64,000 bases of DNA from Fimbriimonas sp. (GCA_029866005.1 JARXAE010000002.1:1-64000); one strand, 5' to 3'. Shown: positions 19,705-29,140, numbered from the stretch's first letter. Made by a program: numbers and translations. The notes: generated by a model from the letters alone, not told the origin.

Positions 19705-20674
19705 TTACGAGGTGCTCCTCAACAGGCACCCAAAGAACCCAATCCTGACCGCCGCCGATTGGCCGTATCCTGTTCATGCAGTCTTCAATCCCGGAGCAAC
19801 CACACTTAAGGACGGAACTACTCTGCTGCTTTGCCGAGTAGAAGACCGCCGGGGAATCTCACACCTGTGTGCGGCCAGATCGAAGAATGGTGTCGACGGC
19901 TGGGAGATAGATCCAGAGCCCACATTCGTATCTGATCCACATAATTATCCCGATGAGCTTTGGGGAATCGAAGACCCTCGGATCACGTACGTCTATGAAC
20001 TCGAAGAGTATCTAATAGCCTACACCGCCTTTGGCAAAGCTGGCCCTGGTGTAGCGATTGCCTCAACGAAAGACTTCAAGACGTTCGAGAGATTCGGTCT
20101 TGTCATGCAAGCCGATGACAAAGACGCCGCACTCTTCCCGCGCCAATTCAACGGAGAGTTTGCTCTCATCCACCGCCCATCGAACGATAGCGGCGCACAC
20201 ATGTGGCTATCGTTCTCGCCTGACTTGCATAACTGGGGTGGACACGTGATTATGCTCCCGGCTCACAGAGGAGCTTGGTGGGATGCTAACAAAATCGGGC
20301 TCTCACCTCCTCCAATCGAGACCGATCGCGGCTGGCTTGTGATGTACCACGGAGTCCGCCACCACGCCTCTGGCTCGCTGTACCGGGTCGGGCTCGCCCT
20401 CTTCGACAAAGATAATCCCGAAATCTGTCTCCTGCGAGGTCAGCCATGGATATTCGGTCCTGAGGCTCAGTACGAGGTCACCGGAGACGTCAGCCACGTA
20501 GTCTTCCCAACCGGGTACACCGTTGGTGCAGACGGCGATACGATCAATATCTACTATGGAGCCGCCGACACGAGCATCTGCCTAGCTACTGGGAGCATTA
20601 GCCAGATGCTCGACTGGCTAGATCGAAACGGTACCGAGGGCATCAGCACTCAGGAACCCGTACCAATCGCCTAG
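19691..20674 (+). CDS. GH130 family beta-mannoside phosphorylase-like protein
   Basis: Five-bladed propeller glycosidase/phosphorylase of 327 residues. The segments NPGATTLKDGTTLLLCRVEDRRG, GIEDPRIT and YHGVRHHASGSLYRVG are those of the GH130 (PH1107-related) family, which phosphorolyses beta-1,2 or beta-1,4 mannosides with inversion. It is cytoplasmic, with no signal peptide. The ATG lies inside the end of the GT4 gene. Whether it salvages or trims the product of the upstream transferase is not known. The exact GH130 subfamily cannot be assigned by eye. Confidence 0.9.
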   Translation: MKPSDYEVLLNRHPKNPILTAADWPYPVHAVFNPGATTLKDGTTLLLCRVEDRRGISHLCAARSKNGVDGWEIDPEPTFVSDPHNYPDELWGIEDPRITYVYELEEYLIAYTAFGKAGPGVAIASTKDFKTFERFGLVMQADDKDAALFPRQFNGEFALIHRPSNDSGAHMWLSFSPDLHNWGGHVIMLPAHRGAWWDANKIGLSPPPIETDRGWLVMYHGVRHHASGSLYRVGLALFDKDNPEICLLRGQPWIFGPEAQYEVTGDVSHVVFPTGYTVGADGDTINIYYGAADTSICLATGSISQMLDWLDRNGTEGISTQEPVPIA

Positions 20675-20680
20675 ATTCTT

Positions 20681-20710
20681 GGGGCTACCGCACATCGAAC
20701 ACGTAGCCCC
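20681..20710. terminator. Weak hairpin between convergent GH130 and GH78 genes
   Basis: GGGGCTAC pairs with GTAGCCCC across a 14-nt loop, spanning the GH78 stop codon in a 10-nt convergent gap. There is no T-run, so it is only a possible bidirectional terminator. Confidence 0.3.
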
Positions 20711-23423
20711 CAGATCCGACTCGGAAGGTTGGGGAACCGTTCGGTAACCGCTCAACCTGTGGAAACGGGCGGTTACCCTTGAACGAAACCTGATGCAAGC
20801 CGCTAGGTAGCACCACCCCAGCCGAACAGTTCGGCGGAATCACAACCTCGAAGCGAACCGAATCACCAACCCGCTTCCAGTTGCTGGTGATCTGCCCACG
20901 AACAGACCTGTAACTCGAGTTCACCCAATCCAGCCCCTTCGGTGTTTGGGGACGAATCACGATCTGATCGTAGCCAACCGCCGATGAATCCGGCTGAATG
21001 CCACCGAGCCAATTCATCATCCACTGGCTAACCGAGCCAAACATAGGGTGATTGTGTGAGAACGTGTTATCACTAAACTCCCAGTGCTCCCATAGCGTCG
21101 TCGCTCCGTTCTTGAGCATCCAGCCCCAACCGGGGAAGTCCGACTGCGTCGCGATCTTGTAAGCCAACTCCGTCTCGCCTGCCTCGGAGAGAACTTGAAG
21201 CATGTATTTAGTGCCCAAAATCCCAGTTGTAAGGTGATCCTTGGCCTTGTGAATCTCATTGACAAGGTAGACGAGTGCCTTTGATCGGCTAGATTCGGCA
21301 AGGATGCCGGTGTAAAGCCCCACGGCCTGACTCGTCTGAGTCCCCGGTCCCACTCGACCCGTCGTCTCATCAAAGAATTCAGCGAGATAGACTCGCTGAA
21401 TGGATTTCGCCAGGGCGGCGTAATGAAGGCTGTCGCCAGCCTTTCCGATTCGGGCTGCCGTCTTCGCCATGAGGTTAGCGGCCTGGTAGTAGTGGGGTGT
21501 GACCAGCGGTGCTGAGGGAGTTTCAGCCAACCCTTCATGATCACTCAGCCCGTCGGTCACGATCCCACGTGGATACTTTGCTTCGACCAAGTCCATCCAT
21601 CTTTTTGCCGCCGCGTACTCCGCTGATCCGATCTCTTTGTCGCCGTAGTATTGGTGCAACTGATCTGCCAGTAGCACGGGAGCCATCGCCCACACCAAAC
21701 CGCAATACTGGATGCCCATTGACGGTGCTGTGTCGGTGAACATCCCATCTGCCTCGGCACTATCGGACCAGTCTCGAACTGCCTTGGCATAGAATCCGGC
21801 CATGTCGAAGTTGGCCATGTACGCTTCACTAGTTGCGACGATGTCGCCCCCGTACCCAAGTTTCTCACGATGCGGGCAATCTGACTGAACGCTGAAAATG
21901 TTCGACAAGAACGTGCGACGGCACATCGTCTGAATGTCGTTTAACACCGTATTCGAGCATTCAAAATTCCCAACACTCTCAACATCGGAGTTCAATCGCA
22001 TTGCTCTCACTGAACTGAGCGGCACCGGGGCGGGCAACCCGGTGACCTCGACATATCTAAAGCCGTGGTAAGTGAACTTAGGCGTGTAGGTCTCCTTCCC
22101 ACCTTTGGCAATGAAAGTATCGCTCTGTACGGCAACCTCTGGTGCACCTGGTCCGCCGACACTCTCCCCAGTCTCTTTTCGCTTATATTTGATCTGTCCT
22201 GCAACGCTTGTCATCGGGTTCAGCGAGCCGTCTTTGGATAGCAACTCTCCGTACCGTAGCCGAATCTCGGTTCCCGCCAGGAGATCTGTTTTCAGCTGGA
22301 CCCATCCGGCGAAATTGACTCCCATGTCATAGATGAAAACTCCTGGTTTCGGCGAAGTCATTTTCACTGAGTCCCAGGTTGAAGTCACCCGAATAGGTGG
22401 CTGAGACTGCGAAACAAGACGCCCAACATCCCCAACCGCCGGGCTCGCATTCCGCCATCTTTGATCATCAAACCCAGCCCGGTCCCAACCTGATTGCTCC
22501 TTCCTGGCGTCATAAACCTCGCCGAGATAGACGTTATTTCGCAAAAGTGGGCCCTCACCCACTCGCCATGCCTCATCCGTTGCCACCACTTCAGACGACC
22601 CATCCTTGTACTCAATCTGTAACTGAGCGATGACTCTCGGCCCCCCAACGGTCAGGTGGTTACGTAAGTTGAACGACCCAAAGAGACGCAACGGGAGCGG
22701 GTTGTACCAACCATCACCAAGCATCACACCAAGGCAGTTCTCACCCTTTGCAAGCTGACGTGTCACATCATAGACGCTGTAAAGCACCCGATCTTCAACC
22801 CGCGTCCAACCCGGATCAAGGACATGATCACCCACTTTCGTCCCGTTAAGCGACGCTTCGTAATAGCCCAGCCCCGCAATCGCCAGCCGAGCCCTGCTGA
22901 CCTGTCCTTTCACTCCAAACTCTCTTCTGAACAGCGGATTCGGATTGTCTTTGTAGAAGTCCGGATCACTTGTTGGAGCGACTTTCCCATCGCTGATCCA
23001 ACGTCCGAGCCAATCCCCAGCTACCATGGGTCCCATTTCCCACCGGGCAGGCTTACTCCAACCGGCCACTCCGTTGGAACCCCAAACCTTTACCTTCCAA
23101 AAGCACTGCTGTCCGAAACGGAGCGCCCGACCTCCGTAGACGATGTTGTTTTGAGATGAGGTGGCTACCCTTCCACTGTCCCAAAGAGTTCCACGATCCT
23201 TTTGCAACTCGGTCAGGGAAGGGGCGACCAGCACTTGATAAGCCGCCTGCTTCAAATCCCTCGCGCTTGACTTTTCATCCAGAACCCAGCTCAGCCGAGG
23301 GTGCGGGACATCTACACCGAGCGGATCCACGCTTGATTCACATCGCAACTGAACGGCTGTCATCTTGGCGCTACCTTGGGGGACACCCAAAACCACGAAT
23401 CCGGCAAGCATTACCCCGAGCAT
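20685..23423 (-). CDS. Secreted alpha-L-rhamnosidase, GH78
   Basis: Exo-acting glycosidase releasing terminal alpha-L-rhamnose. It has a signal peptide (first about 19 residues, MLGVMLAGFVVLGVPQGSA), then the N-terminal beta domains (RCESSVDPLGVDVPHPRLSWVL, ARLAIAGLGYYEASLNGTKVGD), the (alpha/alpha)6 catalytic barrel with SDCPHREKLGYGGD and a C-terminal beta-sandwich. The 912-residue length suits GH78. A TAGACT hexamer lies 6 nt before the ATG. It ends 10 nt from the convergent GH130 gene. Together with the GH106 enzyme further on it indicates rhamnose-containing substrates. Confidence 0.95.
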   Translation of the reverse strand: MLGVMLAGFVVLGVPQGSAKMTAVQLRCESSVDPLGVDVPHPRLSWVLDEKSSARDLKQAAYQVLVAPSLTELQKDRGTLWDSGRVATSSQNNIVYGGRALRFGQQCFWKVKVWGSNGVAGWSKPARWEMGPMVAGDWLGRWISDGKVAPTSDPDFYKDNPNPLFRREFGVKGQVSRARLAIAGLGYYEASLNGTKVGDHVLDPGWTRVEDRVLYSVYDVTRQLAKGENCLGVMLGDGWYNPLPLRLFGSFNLRNHLTVGGPRVIAQLQIEYKDGSSEVVATDEAWRVGEGPLLRNNVYLGEVYDARKEQSGWDRAGFDDQRWRNASPAVGDVGRLVSQSQPPIRVTSTWDSVKMTSPKPGVFIYDMGVNFAGWVQLKTDLLAGTEIRLRYGELLSKDGSLNPMTSVAGQIKYKRKETGESVGGPGAPEVAVQSDTFIAKGGKETYTPKFTYHGFRYVEVTGLPAPVPLSSVRAMRLNSDVESVGNFECSNTVLNDIQTMCRRTFLSNIFSVQSDCPHREKLGYGGDIVATSEAYMANFDMAGFYAKAVRDWSDSAEADGMFTDTAPSMGIQYCGLVWAMAPVLLADQLHQYYGDKEIGSAEYAAAKRWMDLVEAKYPRGIVTDGLSDHEGLAETPSAPLVTPHYYQAANLMAKTAARIGKAGDSLHYAALAKSIQRVYLAEFFDETTGRVGPGTQTSQAVGLYTGILAESSRSKALVYLVNEIHKAKDHLTTGILGTKYMLQVLSEAGETELAYKIATQSDFPGWGWMLKNGATTLWEHWEFSDNTFSHNHPMFGSVSQWMMNWLGGIQPDSSAVGYDQIVIRPQTPKGLDWVNSSYRSVRGQITSNWKRVGDSVRFEVVIPPNCSAGVVLPSGLHQVSFKGNRPFPQVERLPNGSPTFRVGSGGYVFDVR

Positions 23424-23429
23424 TGCGCG

Positions 23430-23435
23430 AGTCTA
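23430..23435 (-). promoter_or_regulatory. -10 hexamer TAGACT for leaderless GH78 mRNA
   Basis: TAGACT is followed by 6 nt and the ATG of the rhamnosidase. No Shine-Dalgarno is present in between. Confidence 0.5.
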
Positions 23436-23486
23436 TCTCAATCGTCGCGAACAAAGAGACTTTACATTCCCCTAACAATTTCCAAT

Positions 23487-23492
23487 TACAAT
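23487..23492 (+). promoter_or_regulatory. -10 hexamer TACAAT for leaderless DUF5690 mRNA
   Basis: TACAAT is followed by 7 nt and the ATG. A TTTACA lies 20 nt upstream as a weak -35. It faces the GH78 promoter, giving a compact divergent pair. Confidence 0.5.
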
Positions 23493-23499
23493 CCGCGCA

Positions 23500-24765
23500 A
23501 TGTCCGCCGACAATCCAACACCTCCAAAGTCCTCAATCAGAGTTGATTTGTGGGCGATCGTCGCGACCTTCGGGGCTTACTTCTGCATGTATATGTATCG
23601 CAAGCCCTTCTCCGCGGCGACATTCGAAGAGCTGACTTTCATGGGGATGGCCTACAAGCCAATCGCCCTCATCTCTCAAGTGTTGGGTTACACCGTTTCA
23701 AAATTCGTCGGAATCAAAGTCATCAGCGAACTCTCCCCCGGAAAGAAGGTGAGTTACTACCTGGCAATGATCGCCGTTGCCGAAATCGCCCTAATTCTCT
23801 TCGGTATCACGCCTGCGCCATTTAACGTCGTTTGGCTCTTTCTCAATGGATTGCCTCTGGGAATGGTGTTTGGACTCGTGCTTTCCTCCCTCGAGGGCCG
23901 AATGAGAACCGAGGCCCTGACCGCGGCGCTTTGTGCCAGCTTCGTCATCGCCGACGGAGTTGCCAAGTCAAGCGGCCTGTGGCTGATCGGCCAAGGCGTG
24001 AGTGAGCAATGGATGCCAGCCGCAACCGGCATCATGTACCTACCCGGAATCGTCGTCTTTGGGTGGATGCTCTCAAGAATTTCGCCCCCATCGAGTGCCG
24101 ACGTTGAAGCTAGAAGTGAGCGAACTCAGATGGATAAAACCGCAAGGCAAGAGTTCTTTCGAAAGTTCGGATTTGGCCTCACCTTGCTCATCACGACCTA
24201 TGCATTGGTCGGAGTCCTACGCGGGGTTCGTAGCGACTTCTCGCGCGAGATATGGGAGGCGATGGGCACAAAAGTCGACGCTGCCCTGTTTACGCGAAGT
24301 GAGTTTATTGTCGCCTTTGCCGTCTTGATCGTCATCGGATTCCTCGTTGTCATCAAAGACAATGCGAAGGCATTTCAGACTGGCTTGCTTCTTTCCGGTT
24401 CCGGGCTGGGCATAGTCATCCTCTCGCTCCTCGCCCGCCAAGCGGGGATTCTTGATCCCTTCGCCTTTATCGTCGCCATTGGATTTGGTCTCTATCTGCC
24501 GTACATCGCGATCCACGCAACTGTATTCGAGCGGCTGATTGCCTACACCCGAGAAAAAGCTACCATTGGTTATCTCATGTACGTTGCCGATGCCGTCAGC
24601 TATGCCGCTCTCGTTGGAGTCTTTCTTCTCAAAAACTTTGGGAAGGCCGATGCTGCCCAAGTCCTGCCGTTCTTCCTTGGCCTCGCGTGGCTGGTAGCGG
24701 TCGCCGGCATCCTCATGCTGATTCCAACTGCGAGGTTCTTTGCCAACAAAGGTCGCAACGCGTGA
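23500..24765 (+). CDS. DUF5690 family MFS-like transporter
   Basis: Polytopic membrane protein of 421 residues with about 12 helices. The N-terminal segment FGAYFCMYMYRKPFSAATFE and the FNGLPLGMVFGLVLSSLEGR-like helix are characteristic of the DUF5690 branch of the major facilitator superfamily, related to sugar-phosphate/organophosphate antiporters. It overlaps the following dehydrogenase in a GTGA junction, so the two are one operon. From the partner a role in taking up an organophosphate or phosphonate is possible, but this is inference only. Confidence 0.85.
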   Translation: MSADNPTPPKSSIRVDLWAIVATFGAYFCMYMYRKPFSAATFEELTFMGMAYKPIALISQVLGYTVSKFVGIKVISELSPGKKVSYYLAMIAVAEIALILFGITPAPFNVVWLFLNGLPLGMVFGLVLSSLEGRMRTEALTAALCASFVIADGVAKSSGLWLIGQGVSEQWMPAATGIMYLPGIVVFGWMLSRISPPSSADVEARSERTQMDKTARQEFFRKFGFGLTLLITTYALVGVLRGVRSDFSREIWEAMGTKVDAALFTRSEFIVAFAVLIVIGFLVVIKDNAKAFQTGLLLSGSGLGIVILSLLARQAGILDPFAFIVAIGFGLYLPYIAIHATVFERLIAYTREKATIGYLMYVADAVSYAALVGVFLLKNFGKADAAQVLPFFLGLAWLVAVAGILMLIPTARFFANKGRNA

Positions 24766-25802
24766 CGGCTCGCATTGCAGTTTTTCACGGATTTGGGCAG
24801 CCGCTAGAACTCGTCGAATGTCCCATTCCTAATCTGCAGGAAGGCGAAACGCTGGTCAAGATCAATTGCTGTGCACTCTGCCGAAGCGACCTTCATACCT
24901 ACGAAGGGCGAAGAACCGAGGCGACACCTGCAATCCTCGGGCACGAAGCTGTCGGGCAAGTCATTGAATCCCGAGCAGGACTGGCCCCGGGCATGAGAAT
25001 CACCTGGGGAATCTTCGCTTGCTGCAGCGAATGCTTCTTTTGCTGCAATGGGCTCCCACAAAAGTGTGAATCTCTGTTCAAGTACGGTCACGCCCGGCTC
25101 ACCGACGAGCAGCCTCTTTCGGGAGGTCTCGCCACCCATATTCTTCTTCGCAAAGGAACTCCGGTCGTTCCCCTCCCCGACTCAATTCCCGATGAGATCG
25201 CTGTATTGGCCAACTGCTCGACTGCAACGGCTTTTGCCTCGATCCGCAATGCCGATTTGCGCACGAACGCAGTCGTTGCAGTTCTCGGAATGGGAATCCT
25301 CGGCCTCACCGCCGCCGCAATCCTGTCGTCCCAAGGACACCAAGTCATCGGCTTCGATCCAGACCCTGCCAAAGCGGAACTCGCCAAAGACTTTGGCTGT
25401 ACCGATTTCTTCTCCGACGTGGACGCCTTCAAAAGTGCCCTTTCGAACCAAACTCAAGGCCGAGGTGCCGATGCCTGCCTCGAACTCGCAGGCTCGCAGG
25501 CTGCCGCTCAACTCTCACTGACTAGCGTCCGCATCGGCGGAACGATCATCTGGACCGGCGCCGCCGCCCCGGTGGGCGAAGTCTCGATCCAGCCCGAGCA
25601 AATCCTCCGCCGCCAACTCACGATCAGGGGCGTCCACAACTACATTCCTGGCGACCTGACGGACGCGGTCGAATTCCTATCCGCTTTCTCGCAACAGTTC
25701 AGGTTTGAGGCACTTTTCGGGGCTACCTTTTCCCTCGATGAGATCGAGACAGCTCTCCAATTCGCAGCAGTATCAACCAGCCGAGTCATGGTCCGGCCTT
25801 GA
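24762..25802 (+). CDS. Zinc-dependent alcohol dehydrogenase (MDR family)
   Basis: Medium-chain dehydrogenase of 346 residues. The true start is the GTG overlapping the upstream stop by 4 nt; the ORF-track start lies within the transporter. Catalytic zinc residues appear in CALCRSDLHTYEG and GHEAVG, the structural zinc Cys cluster in CCSECFFCCNGLPQKC, and the Rossmann motif in VLGMGILGLTAAAILSSQG. Overall shape and the odd structural-zinc segment recall the HpnZ type linked to phosphonate breakdown; no phosphonatase or other phn gene is in the window, so that remains unproven. Confidence 0.88.
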   Translation: MTARIAVFHGFGQPLELVECPIPNLQEGETLVKINCCALCRSDLHTYEGRRTEATPAILGHEAVGQVIESRAGLAPGMRITWGIFACCSECFFCCNGLPQKCESLFKYGHARLTDEQPLSGGLATHILLRKGTPVVPLPDSIPDEIAVLANCSTATAFASIRNADLRTNAVVAVLGMGILGLTAAAILSSQGHQVIGFDPDPAKAELAKDFGCTDFFSDVDAFKSALSNQTQGRGADACLELAGSQAAAQLSLTSVRIGGTIIWTGAAAPVGEVSIQPEQILRRQLTIRGVHNYIPGDLTDAVEFLSAFSQQFRFEALFGATFSLDEIETALQFAAVSTSRVMVRP

Positions 25803-25809
25803 GAACTGC

Positions 25810-27210
25810 TTAAGGATAGACCCAGAGTCGAGAAGGAGAAATCCGCTTGTTGTAGACAAGAATATCGTGACTTGGAATCGTAGCAATGGAATCCATTGTC
25901 GGGTCGACCATGAAGTTCTTCGGGTCAAAGATCCAGCCAATACTCGCTCGATAATAGGCATTCTTCCCCCAAAGCTCCGTCGGACGATCTGCTTTTCGAA
26001 AATCGACATAGAAGTTGTCCGGACCGATACGCGAGAAGAACTCACCTAAGTCGCCCTTCTGCTTGGAACTCACTTTTACGAGCGGAATTTCACCCTTCTG
26101 GGCGCCCGCCACACTGAGATCATTGGCGGCGCCTGTTTTCACACGAATGATGCCGTCGGACCACGTGAATCCAACGGTGGTGTAAGTACTCTTTAGCGTC
26201 TTCTTCAACTCCGCTCCAAGAGTCACGAATCCTACTTTTTTCGCCTGCTCCGGCATTTCACCGAGGACGTGCAAATCGTGGGCCCACAGGCAAGCTCGGT
26301 TATCACCAATGCGCTTCAAAAGATTTTGCGCCATGAACTTGTCACGCCGGCTGTAATAAGCAGGAGTCATCTTGAACATGTTCTTAGTGCTATCACCAAA
26401 TTCGAATTCAAAAGAGTTAAATGCCTGGTACGCAGTGTCCGCGGCGTATGCCGCTTCATCATAGCCAGGAAGTTTCGACCATTCGCCCTGTTTATCTGCC
26501 AGCAGCTTTGCGGCAGCTCGAATCGGGTCCACGTTCTTTTTGTAGTCGCCGTTTCCTTGAGCTTCGAGCCAAGCAGCAAAGGTCTTGCCCTTTTGGTCAA
26601 ATTCAAACAGAGACGGATAGGCTGAGCTCAAACTGGTGGACGCCTCTTGATCGACGCTTTTGAGGAATTCCGCGACGAGACGGATGTCCTTCGCTGGTAA
26701 TTGACAGTCAATCCCATAAATCCTGATCTGACGTCCGGACTTAACAACATAACCGCGCATCCACCCAATCAGCGAAGCAAATTCGTCTGTCTGCCAGATC
26801 TTAAAAACTCCTTGATTCCGTATGACGTCGGAAAACTCACCCTTTCCAAGATTGACGTACTCATCCAGAGCCTGCCCGGCACTGCGATTGATCTCAAAAA
26901 CGACCGTGTCGAGTTTTTGGACGGAGATCAGTCTCCGGATCGCTTGGGACTTAAACTCTTGCGATTGGTGGTCACCGTGCGTCGACTCACCCAAGCCGAT
27001 CACTTTGCTAGCCGCGAGGCTCTTCAGCAGTGGCTCGAACTCATCCTCAGTCGGAATGTCTGTCGAAAGCGCTGTGAGATTCGAACGAATCCACACTGCC
27101 GCAGCTGGCTCCGTAGCTTCTCGAGATGCCTTCGGTGACGGCTCCTTCCTTGGCTCATCAACGACAAAAGGAAACACCAGCGCCGACGCCAATGTGGCAA
27201 GAAGAACCAT
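25810..27210 (-). CDS. Erythromycin esterase-like secreted protein
   Basis: Protein of 466 residues with an N-terminal signal peptide (MVLLATLASALVFPFVVDE). The segment KVIGLGESTHGDHQSQEFK (about residue 68) carries the catalytic Glu and His pattern of the erythromycin esterase superfamily, and the later WAHDLHV motif is also typical. EreA/EreC enzymes hydrolyse macrolide lactones, but most environmental members have unknown substrates, so resistance should not be assumed. TAGAAT lies 6 nt before the ATG. It ends 7 nt from the convergent dehydrogenase. Confidence 0.88.
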   Translation of the reverse strand: MVLLATLASALVFPFVVDEPRKEPSPKASREATEPAAAVWIRSNLTALSTDIPTEDEFEPLLKSLAASKVIGLGESTHGDHQSQEFKSQAIRRLISVQKLDTVVFEINRSAGQALDEYVNLGKGEFSDVIRNQGVFKIWQTDEFASLIGWMRGYVVKSGRQIRIYGIDCQLPAKDIRLVAEFLKSVDQEASTSLSSAYPSLFEFDQKGKTFAAWLEAQGNGDYKKNVDPIRAAAKLLADKQGEWSKLPGYDEAAYAADTAYQAFNSFEFEFGDSTKNMFKMTPAYYSRRDKFMAQNLLKRIGDNRACLWAHDLHVLGEMPEQAKKVGFVTLGAELKKTLKSTYTTVGFTWSDGIIRVKTGAANDLSVAGAQKGEIPLVKVSSKQKGDLGEFFSRIGPDNFYVDFRKADRPTELWGKNAYYRASIGWIFDPKNFMVDPTMDSIATIPSHDILVYNKRISPSRLWVYP

Positions 27211-27216
27211 GTCGAA

Positions 27217-27222
27217 ATTCTA
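27217..27222 (-). promoter_or_regulatory. -10 hexamer TAGAAT for leaderless esterase-like mRNA
   Basis: TAGAAT, 6-nt spacer, ATG. No Shine-Dalgarno in the spacer. Confidence 0.5.
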
Positions 27223-27312
27223 TACAAGTCCCTAACTGAATGAAGTGAAGGTTAAGACTCGAAAGGCTTTAAGCTTGCGAAAAATCGCGATTTCTGCGAT
27301 TTCGAATCCTAG

Positions 27313-27350
27313 AGTTGGTGGAGGATAGGGGATTCGAACCCCTAACCCCC
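27313..27350 (-). repeat. 38-bp duplicate of the tRNA-Ala 3' end (att-like remnant)
   Basis: These 38 bases are identical to 29403-29440. They cover the variable loop, T arm, acceptor 3' strand, discriminator and encoded CCA of the tRNA-Ala gene, plus three bases beyond. The anticodon and 5' half are missing. The copy runs directly into a run of 13 C (27346-27358). It cannot make a tRNA. Its placement, distal to the intact tRNA with DNA between, is the classic trace of integration at a tRNA 3' end. Confidence 0.9.
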
Positions 27351-27421
27351 CCCCCCCCGTCGGACGATAGGCTTCAAACCCATGAATTGACGGTGATGGA
27401 ATGGCAAAATTCAGGTAAAAA

Positions 27422-29140
27422 ATGATCATGCTTGCAAGTGCTGCGTTTATGGTTGGGATGTTACGAATGGGTACAGAGACGGTCATGCCCCAAGGCGCGG
27501 TGTTCGCCGATAAGATCTATTACGGCGGCGACATGGTCACCATGGTCGGCTCGCGCCCGCAATACGTTGAGCGGCTCGCCGTGCGGGATGGCAAAATCCT
27601 GTTCGCTGGTGAGGCAAAGAAAGTCGGCAAGTTCAGAGGACCAGCCACGGTCGCAGTCAATTTGCGCGGTCGGTTCTTGGCACCGGGCTTCTTCGATGCC
27701 CACAGCCATCTGGTAACCGTTGGCGTCCAGGCAATCAGCGCGAACTTGCTACCCCAACCAGATGGCACTGTAAACTCGATTTCACAGCTTCAGAATGAGA
27801 TGCGCAATCACCTGGCAAGCTCACAAGTCGTCAAGAAATTTGGTGTCGTCATCGGGTTCAACTACGACGACTCTCAACTTAAAGAGAGGCGCAGCCCGAC
27901 TGCGGCCGAACTTGATGCCATCTCAACGACGATGCCAGTTGTGGTCATCCACCAGTCAGGCCACCTTGGGGCGATGAACTCAGTGGCGCTCAAACTGGCG
28001 GGCGTAACTGAGAGCTCCAAGAACCCCCAGGGCGGCATAATCCAGCGAAAACCCGGAACGTCCATCCCTAATGGAGTGCTTGAGGAGACTGCATTCTTCG
28101 TGGCCCTGTTCAAAGTTCTTCCGGATTTCAGCGAAGCCGACAAGTTGGAGCAGGTTTTGGCTGCCCAGAAGATCTATGCCGCCAACGGGTTCACGACCGT
28201 CCAAGAGGGCCGAGCAGAGCCAGAAATGCTCTCGACATTGCAGGCGGGAGCCAACAGCAAGAAGTTCGTTATTGACGTCATAGGCTTTCCGGCTCTCGAT
28301 ACAAACGGCGAGGAGCCGATCAAGCAGAGCCCGCTGATGTCGAAGTACTACACAAACCGTCTCCGATATGGTGGAGTAAAGCTAACTTTTGACGGTTCGC
28401 CACAAGGCAAAACCGCGTACTTTACAAAGCACTACTTCAAAGTTCCAGAGGGCCAGCCGAATTCCTACCGTGGCTACCCGGCTTTTCAGGCGGAAGTTGC
28501 ACAGAAGTGGGTAACTACGGCTTATAAGAATCACTGGAACCTGCTCGTTCATGCCAATGGAGATGCAGCCATAGACGAGCTTATCGCTGTCGTGAAGAGT
28601 GCGCGCGCGCAGTTCCCGCCGAAAGGGAACCGAACAGTATTGATCCACGGACAGTTCTTGCGGCGCGACCAAATCTTGGAGCTCAAGCGCTTAGAAATCA
28701 TGCCATCGCTTTATCCGATGCATACCTTCTACTGGGGTGACTGGCACCGCGAGTCGGTTGCAGGGCCCGAGCGGGCGGAGAATATCTCCCCGACTGGCTG
28801 GGTGCTCAAAGCCGGAATGAAATTCACCATCCATACCGACGCGCCCGTCACCTTCCCGAATTCGATCCGAGTTCTCGACAGTGCCGTCAACCGGACCACG
28901 CGTTCAGGCTACGTACTAGGGCGCTCACAGCGGATTAGCCCTTACGTTGCCCTTCAATCGATGACCAGTTGGGCCGCATTTCAGCACAGGGAGGATAATC
29001 AGAAGGGCACCTTGGAGGTTGGGAAACTCGCTGACTTCGTGGTGCTTGACCGCAACCCAATCAAAGTACCTCGCTCGCAACTCCTTAGCCTGAAGGTCGT
29101 TGAGACGATCAAGGAAGGGGTGTCAATCTACAGCCGCTGA
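27422..29140 (+). CDS. YtcJ-type metal-dependent amidohydrolase
   Basis: Amidohydrolase family 3 protein of 572 residues. It has a short hydrophobic N terminus that may be a signal peptide or anchor, then ADKIYYGGDMVTMV, the metal-binding PGFFDAHSHL, QSGHLGAMNS, LLVHANGDAAID, and IHTDAPVTFPN. The C-terminal KLADFVVLDRNP is standard for the family. The reaction (hydrolysis of an amide, ester or related bond) and substrate are unknown. ATG at 27422 or 27428 are both possible. It is the only gene between the two tRNA-Ala segments. Confidence 0.85.
   Translation: MIMLASAAFMVGMLRMGTETVMPQGAVFADKIYYGGDMVTMVGSRPQYVERLAVRDGKILFAGEAKKVGKFRGPATVAVNLRGRFLAPGFFDAHSHLVTVGVQAISANLLPQPDGTVNSISQLQNEMRNHLASSQVVKKFGVVIGFNYDDSQLKERRSPTAAELDAISTTMPVVVIHQSGHLGAMNSVALKLAGVTESSKNPQGGIIQRKPGTSIPNGVLEETAFFVALFKVLPDFSEADKLEQVLAAQKIYAANGFTTVQEGRAEPEMLSTLQAGANSKKFVIDVIGFPALDTNGEEPIKQSPLMSKYYTNRLRYGGVKLTFDGSPQGKTAYFTKHYFKVPEGQPNSYRGYPAFQAEVAQKWVTTAYKNHWNLLVHANGDAAIDELIAVVKSARAQFPPKGNRTVLIHGQFLRRDQILELKRLEIMPSLYPMHTFYWGDWHRESVAGPERAENISPTGWVLKAGMKFTIHTDAPVTFPNSIRVLDSAVNRTTRSGYVLGRSQRISPYVALQSMTSWAAFQHREDNQKGTLEVGKLADFVVLDRNPIKVPRSQLLSLKVVETIKEGVSIYSR

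Noticed and set aside
25810-27210. Macrolide resistance gene
   Set aside because: The family is broad and mostly of unknown substrate; nothing in the sequence supports a resistance claim.
27232-27486. Minus-strand ORF with GVRIPYPPPT
   Set aside because: This peptide is the translation of the tRNA-Ala remnant, not a gene.
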